A stretch of 9,557 bases of DNA from Syntrophomonas sp. (GTDB lineage Bacteria > Bacillota > Syntrophomonadia > Syntrophomonadales > Syntrophomonadaceae), in the NCBI GenBank assembly GCA_003444615.1, contig DLUN01000163.1, forward strand, positions 1 to 9,557. Reading direction: 5' to 3'. Shown one piece after another: positions 6,333-9,557 of the stretch. The translations under genes and the position numbers were made by a program. Below the pieces are notes generated by a model. It ran no database searches and had not been told where the DNA came from. It saw only the letters and a program-made list of their open reading frames with translations. Within the stretch, counting starts at the first letter, position 1. Each line of letters starts with the position of its first letter.

Positions 6333-7253
6333 TTACTTATACAGCGTAAAATTGACCTTATACTTATAAAACTCGATGTTATTAGTAACAGACAAAGCCC
6401 TTTTGATTCTTAGATCATCATCCAGACCAATGATTACCCCTTTTACGGTCTGCCCGTTTTCAGCCAGTTCCTCTTTTACATATCCCATATATCTTTGAAT
6501 CTGTCCGACAACATTATCACTGACCCTGCCCTTTTTCAATTCAACTACCAATAATTCTTGTTTATCTTTGCTGATTGCCAGAATATCTATTGGGCCGGTA
6601 TCGCTGGGAAATTGCTGACCAACTAACTCTCCATCCACTTCAAATATTTTATATTTCTTTCCCAGTTCCGTCTTCTTCCAATTTTGAACAAGGAACTCCT
6701 CCAGATGTTTCTCTAGAGCGAATACAATCGGATCTTCAATGGTTTCGTCAACTGAGACAATCCCTGGATTGGTTTTTCCATAAATAAAGTTTTTAATTTC
6801 AGCTTCATGTTTGCTGATGTCGCTGATCGTTCCTCCGGATCCAGTAGAATTTTTCAATGCATCAGTCATCAAAGATCTTTCGATCATTAAAGAATACCAC
6901 TTAACATCACGGCGATGTGGCAAATTGGTGTCTTTATGATAGCTGTATTCACCTATGATCTCGCCAACATAATAACTACCTTCACCATTAGGGCACAGCA
7001 CAATATCTCCTTCATTCATCCCTTTCCCCAAAGTCCATAACGCTCCACATGCCAAGCCAGCAACTATTTTGGATTTTCCTTCTCTCATTTCCATATAGAC
7101 TGGTATGTGTTTTTTATTAAAATCCCGCCAATTTTCAGGAAACTGACCGGTAAGATCAATCTCAGGCAAAAAATCCATACCCACAAAATTACCATTATAA
7201 GATTCTTCAGCAAATTTGCTTTTAGATCCCAACATCAATCTGAAGTATTTCAT
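6333..7253 (-). CDS. Endonuclease: PUA-like N-terminus and NucS-like PD-(D/E)xK C-terminus
   Basis: The 306-aa protein has two parts. Residues 1 to about 120 (MKYFRLMLGSKSKFAEE, GNFVGMDFLPEIDLTG, ACGALWTLGKGMNEGDIVLCP, YYVGEI, LPHRRDVKW) resemble the N-terminal module seen in many restriction-type nucleases, probably a PUA/EVE-like DNA reader. Residues about 175-306 carry a NucS/DUF91-like nuclease core: LEEFL (184-188), GPIDILA with D223, then LLVVELKKG with E238 and K240, and QIQRYMGY with Q251. That is the E...D...ExK...Q order of PD-(D/E)xK nucleases, which cut DNA with divalent metal. The start at 7253 is chosen because AAGGG lies 7 nt upstream; an earlier in-frame start at 7310 would overlap the preceding gene. 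It follows the HNH gene by 26 bp, so the two are almost certainly co-transcribed. A modified-base-dependent restriction role is inferred. Confidence 0.75.
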   Translation of the reverse strand: MKYFRLMLGSKSKFAEESYNGNFVGMDFLPEIDLTGQFPENWRDFNKKHIPVYMEMREGKSKIVAGLACGALWTLGKGMNEGDIVLCPNGEGSYYVGEIIGEYSYHKDTNLPHRRDVKWYSLMIERSLMTDALKNSTGSGGTISDISKHEAEIKNFIYGKTNPGIVSVDETIEDPIVFALEKHLEEFLVQNWKKTELGKKYKIFEVDGELVGQQFPSDTGPIDILAISKDKQELLVVELKKGRVSDNVVGQIQRYMGYVKEELAENGQTVKGVIIGLDDDLRIKRALSVTNNIEFYKYKVNFTLYK

Positions 7254-7279
7254 GATTAATCCCTTTCGAAAACATATAT

Positions 7280-8209
7280 CTACCCCACATAGACATTCTG
7301 ATTGTGCCACTCTAGGTAACCGGGATCGGGTAGTTGGTCTTTGCGCGTGGGCAAAACCAGCAGTTTGCTGCCATGGTGCGCATAGTACTCCCGCCCATTG
7401 CCGAAATCCTCTTTTATCCGGGGGCTCACTTCAATGGTTAGACTCTTATCTATCGTTATATAACCGCGGTCAAATAAGGTATGGTAGTCCCTTCTTAACA
7501 GGATACCGTTTTTTACTTCATGGGGCCCTTTGACACTGTATGGTTTGATATGAGCGGCCTCCAAAACCGGCAACGTTTTTTCCCCGGTTATGGCACATCG
7601 TCTTTGATATGCTTCGGTTATCAGAACCTTGAAAGCCCCCTGCCCGATCCTGGGTCGGATGATCTGTTCATTTCCGTAACGGTTATCAGATTCAGACGCA
7701 ATAAAATCAGGCTGTATCCGATCTTGTCGAGTTAATCTACACTGCACCTGCTCATATAAAGCATTACCAACTGCCTGGGTAGTATCATAAATTTTTCCCT
7801 GCACGATGCTTTTGCCCCAGTCGGCCGGAACCGGAATCCAATCCTTTTCATCGAAATAAAAGGGAGAAGCCAGGATAATGCAACCTATGGAAGGATCTGG
7901 ATCGGAAAAACGATTGGTTTTCTTGTACTTATAAACTCGGGTATGAAGTTCCTGCAAACTCATCGCGCCATTGGCAATGCCAAAGGCATCCCAGGCCAAA
8001 GAAGCCGGCAGTTTAGAAAAGTTGATAAAGAATCCCCCGCCCACAATGTAATTCATGGGGCTATGCAGCTTGAATAAAAACATCTCGCCTTCATCCAAGG
8101 CCTTAAAATTCTTCTGCCCGCCCGGCTTCCAGAAGTTCACTTCCCCGCAGTTCGCCCGCTTTAAGGTCTGAAACCAGTCGTAATCCGTAATCCCCACATA
8201 CATTTTCAT
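7280..8209 (-). CDS. HNH endonuclease with PUA-like N-terminal reader domain
   Basis: The 309-aa protein ends in an HNH_2-type nuclease: GQGAFKVLITEAYQRRCAITG (about 189-209), EAAHIKPY with H220, KNGILLRRDYHTLFDRG with N234, H243 and D247. The H220/N234/H243 order is the metal-binding and catalytic triad. The N-terminal 160 residues (MYVGITDYDWF, EVNFWKPGG, EGEMFLFKL, YIVGGGFF, LAWDAFGIANG, DWIPVPADW) match the module commonly fused to such HNH domains, probably PUA/EVE-like and binding modified or flipped DNA bases. Phage or plasmid restriction in the cytoplasm is the likely role. ATG 8209 is chosen because AAGGGA lies 11 nt upstream, a long spacing; ATG 8203 and an upstream TTG are alternatives. 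It is the first gene of the long minus-strand block, preceded by 330 bp of AT-rich sequence. Confidence 0.82.
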   Translation of the reverse strand: MKMYVGITDYDWFQTLKRANCGEVNFWKPGGQKNFKALDEGEMFLFKLHSPMNYIVGGGFFINFSKLPASLAWDAFGIANGAMSLQELHTRVYKYKKTNRFSDPDPSIGCIILASPFYFDEKDWIPVPADWGKSIVQGKIYDTTQAVGNALYEQVQCRLTRQDRIQPDFIASESDNRYGNEQIIRPRIGQGAFKVLITEAYQRRCAITGEKTLPVLEAAHIKPYSVKGPHEVKNGILLRRDYHTLFDRGYITIDKSLTIEVSPRIKEDFGNGREYYAHHGSKLLVLPTRKDQLPDPGYLEWHNQNVYVG

Positions 8210-8539
8210 ATGTATTCGCTTCCCTTGCGGTGGTATTGCTATTAACGTTTTCAACAATGGTTCTTGTTGACATAGTCATTTCATGAAAATCCCCCTGAGA
8301 GTGCATGCCATCTATCTACGCATGACGGTGTTTTTTGGATTTAAAAGTTCAAAGGGGGTTCTTTCATATATGTAAAAAACCTTTAAATAATACTTTCATA
8401 TAATTACATAATTCACCAAATATATATAATTTCCTGCATATTGCATTAAAAGTTCCGCCCCATTTGAAACCACATAAATAACTGTTTGAACGTGCCGGAT
8501 ACCTTGGCTAGATAAAAGATATTCTGAAAATCGCATGGC
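8210..8539 (-). promoter_or_regulatory. AT-rich control region upstream of the nuclease block
   Basis: No gene is evident in this 330-bp stretch. Its centre (about 8361-8450) is very AT-rich and contains a direct repeat, TATATGAAAG on the minus strand, at 8402-8393 and 8370-8361, a 32-bp period equal to about three helical turns. Paired sites on one face of the helix are typical of a dimeric regulator. Possible -10 boxes (TATTAT, TATATT) are plentiful, but none has a good -35, so the promoter is not pinpointed. The word AAAAGTTC recurs at 8343 and 8448, and once more at 8849 outside the region. Confidence 0.4.
8361..8402. repeat. Direct repeat CTTTCATATA, two copies, 32-bp period
   Basis: Identical 10-mers occupy 8361-8370 and 8393-8402 in the AT-rich leader of the nuclease block. 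They are candidate operator half-sites. In so AT-rich a stretch, chance similarity is not excluded. Confidence 0.5.
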
Positions 8540-8749
8540 TCAGCATTTATCAAATAACCCCATCTCATCCATTTCGACATACCACTCCATCTTATCCAAT
8601 GCCAATAACTGATTTATCTGAAGTTTGTGTAATTGCTGGCGCAGTCGCTTGGCTTCATCTGGATCTCTAACTTGTTCCAGTTCCATTTTAAGCTCGTTGA
8701 TTTGGGATTTAATTTGCTGTGGGTCAAGGTCAATCTCTTTTTGGTTCAC
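8540..8749 (-). CDS. 69-aa coiled-coil protein of unknown function, GTG start
   Basis: The product is highly charged and helical: QIKSQINELKMELEQVRD, then AKRLRQQLHKLQINQLLALD, giving heptad-like spacing of leucine and isoleucine over residues about 13-50, followed by an acidic tail (EWYVEMDEMG) ending in cysteine. No signal peptide, membrane span or known motif is seen. The start is GTG 8749: AGGAGG (8761-8756) is 6 nt upstream, while an in-frame ATG at 8767 would place that site inside the gene. Length and shape fit small oligomerising or adaptor proteins. It points toward the nuclease block, but the 330-bp gap makes co-transcription doubtful. I do not recognise a family. Confidence 0.6.
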   Translation of the reverse strand: MNQKEIDLDPQQIKSQINELKMELEQVRDPDEAKRLRQQLHKLQINQLLALDKMEWYVEMDEMGLFDKC

Positions 8750-8755
8750 GTCTTT

Positions 8756-8761
8756 CCTCCT
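8756..8761 (-). promoter_or_regulatory. Ribosome binding site deciding the GTG start
   Basis: A perfect AGGAGG lies 6 nt upstream of GTG 8749 and 1 nt downstream of the alternative ATG codon at 8767-8765, which has no binding site of its own. Confidence 0.75.
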
Positions 8762-8862
8762 ATGCATCTAGGGATTCACTTTAACACGATTATCTACCTT
8801 GCCTGGTCTCTAGGCAATGATCCGCGTATTTTTTGTATACGATCTAAATAAAAGTTCTGAAA

Positions 8863-8924
8863 TGTCATCCTAAGCGGTAGCGAAGGATCTACGGCAAGAC
8901 TCTTCGCTATCGCTCAGAGTGACA
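8863..8924. repeat. REP-like imperfect palindrome with core AGCG.TAGCGAAG
   Basis: A left arm at 8863-8890 (TGTCATCCTAAGCGGTAGCG..., then AAGGATCT) pairs with a right arm at 8897-8924 (AGACTCTTCGCTATCGCTC..., ending TGACA). The arms agree at 22 of 28 positions, with a 6-nt centre. The form TGTCA...AGCG.TAGCGAAG... with its mirror image matches a repeat that I recall as scattered in many copies between genes of clostridial and some other genomes. It may be a non-autonomous element moved by a REP-associated (Y1) transposase, which is not in this window. As RNA it would fold into a long hairpin that could stop or stabilise transcripts. Confidence 0.7.
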
Positions 8925-9139
8925 TTATTGAAGCTTTTCTTGAATTATGCAAAATCCTTAAAAGAATAAGTGTAACCGATTATTTACACGTTCTTAGCCT
9001 GTACCTCATCTATTCATGGTAGATTATAAGAAAGATCGCAAGTTACAATTAGAGGTAAGTCCGGGAATAATAAAGTAGTTCAATGCCCTTTTATTTCTAG
9101 TGTTTGGGGCCTTGAGTGAAATGAAAGGATGGATATAAT

Positions 9140-9557
9140 ATGCAATTGTCCCCTAAAACTAGTTCTTCGACAGCCATAACTATGAGCCAGGTCGTTTTAC
9201 CCTACCATGCTAATGTGGCTGGCAATATGCATGGTGGAGAAGTGATGAAGTTAATGGACTCGGCGGCGGGTGCCGTGGCAGCTCGTCATTGTCTGAGCAA
9301 TGTGGTGACAGCCAGTGTAACGCAGCTTTCTTTTATAGAGCCGATTTTCGTGGGAGACCTGGTGATTTGCAATGCGCAGCTTATATATACCGGGAGAACC
9401 TCTATGGAAGTTTTTGTGAGTGTTAAGGCTGAGAATCTTGAAAAAGGCACTATCAAGTATGTCTCCGAAGGTTATTTCTTCATGGTTTCTTTAGATAGAA
9501 ATGGTCGTCCTGCGGAAGTTCCCCCTCTGGAAATCGAGAACGAAGAACAGCAAAAAC
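9140..9557 (+). CDS. Acyl-CoA thioesterase, hotdog fold, 3' end missing
   Basis: The frame is open from ATG 9140 to the right edge, about 139 codons. Near the N-terminus the sequence YHANVAGNMHGGEVMKLMD (22-40) is the signature of the YciA/BACH-type acyl-CoA hydrolases, with N25, the HGG turn (31-33) and D40 at the active site. VTASVTQLSFIEPIFVGD (about 54-71) and the strand after it complete the hotdog core. Such enzymes hydrolyse the thioester of acyl-CoA to free acid and CoA in the cytoplasm, releasing CoA and adjusting acyl pools; chain-length preference is not readable. AAAGGATGG lies 7 nt before the ATG. The visible part already covers the single hotdog domain, so only a short C-terminal tail should be missing. 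Confidence 0.88.
   Translation, partial: MQLSPKTSSSTAITMSQVVLPYHANVAGNMHGGEVMKLMDSAAGAVAARHCLSNVVTASVTQLSFIEPIFVGDLVICNAQLIYTGRTSMEVFVSVKAENLEKGTIKYVSEGYFFMVSLDRNGRPAEVPPLEIENEEQQK

Larger units (their letters stand above)
8750..9139. other. 390-bp divergent intergenic region
   Basis: It separates the coiled-coil gene (-) from the thioesterase gene (+). It holds the palindromic repeat at 8863-8924 and a possible -10 (TATAAG) near 9025-9030 for the thioesterase, without a good -35. The AAAGGATGG ribosome binding site of the thioesterase is at 9124-9132. No further gene is supported. Confidence 0.5.

Noticed and set aside
8103..8306. 67-codon minus-strand frame overlapping the start of the HNH gene
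   Set aside because: It overlaps the well-supported HNH coding frame for about half its length, and its C-terminal part is the out-of-frame reading of that gene.
9016..9078. 20-residue plus-strand frame before the thioesterase gene
   Set aside because: No ribosome binding site and too short to support. A leader peptide is conceivable, but nothing else suggests attenuation.

Overview
The window looks like chromosomal DNA from an anaerobic Bacillota of class Clostridia, possibly Peptococcaceae or Syntrophomonadaceae. The reasons are strong AGGAGG ribosome binding sites, a DUF1848 protein, and a palindromic dispersed repeat with the core AGCG.TAGCGAAG that I associate with that group. The organism call is inference. 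The first 19 bases are not genomic: they are the Tn5/Nextera mosaic-end adapter, so the left edge is a read or contig end.

Layout from left to right. Bases 20-167 (-) hold the start of a lipoprotein gene that appears frameshifted at the lipobox cysteine. Bases 168-719 have no gene I would call; they hold a 12-bp-stem hairpin and an 18-bp repeated word. A DUF1848 gene (-) and a small flavin-binding PNPOx-fold gene (+) diverge from a shared 257-bp regulatory region. The PNPOx gene then faces the end of a long minus-strand block across 231 bp.

The block at 8209-2549 (-) is the interesting part. In transcription order it has: a PUA-like/HNH endonuclease; a protein with a reader-like N-terminus and a NucS-like PD-(D/E)xK C-terminus; a 71-aa basic protein; a membrane-anchored J-like protein lacking HPD; a GmrSD-type DUF262 plus HNH nuclease; and a small soluble metzincin-type zinc protease. 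Gaps are 26, 61, 54, 66 and 135 bp with no convincing terminator between genes, so a single polycistronic unit is possible. Three different predicted nucleases side by side suggest a defence island of the modified-DNA-targeting (type IV-like) kind. The J-like protein and the protease are less usual partners and are the best candidates for something undescribed. None of this is shown functionally by the sequence.

Right of the block are an AT-rich control region with a 10-bp direct repeat, a 69-aa coiled-coil gene (-) with a GTG start, the palindromic repeat, and a hotdog-fold acyl-CoA thioesterase gene (+) cut off by the right edge. No rRNA, tRNA, CRISPR array or intact insertion sequence was seen.
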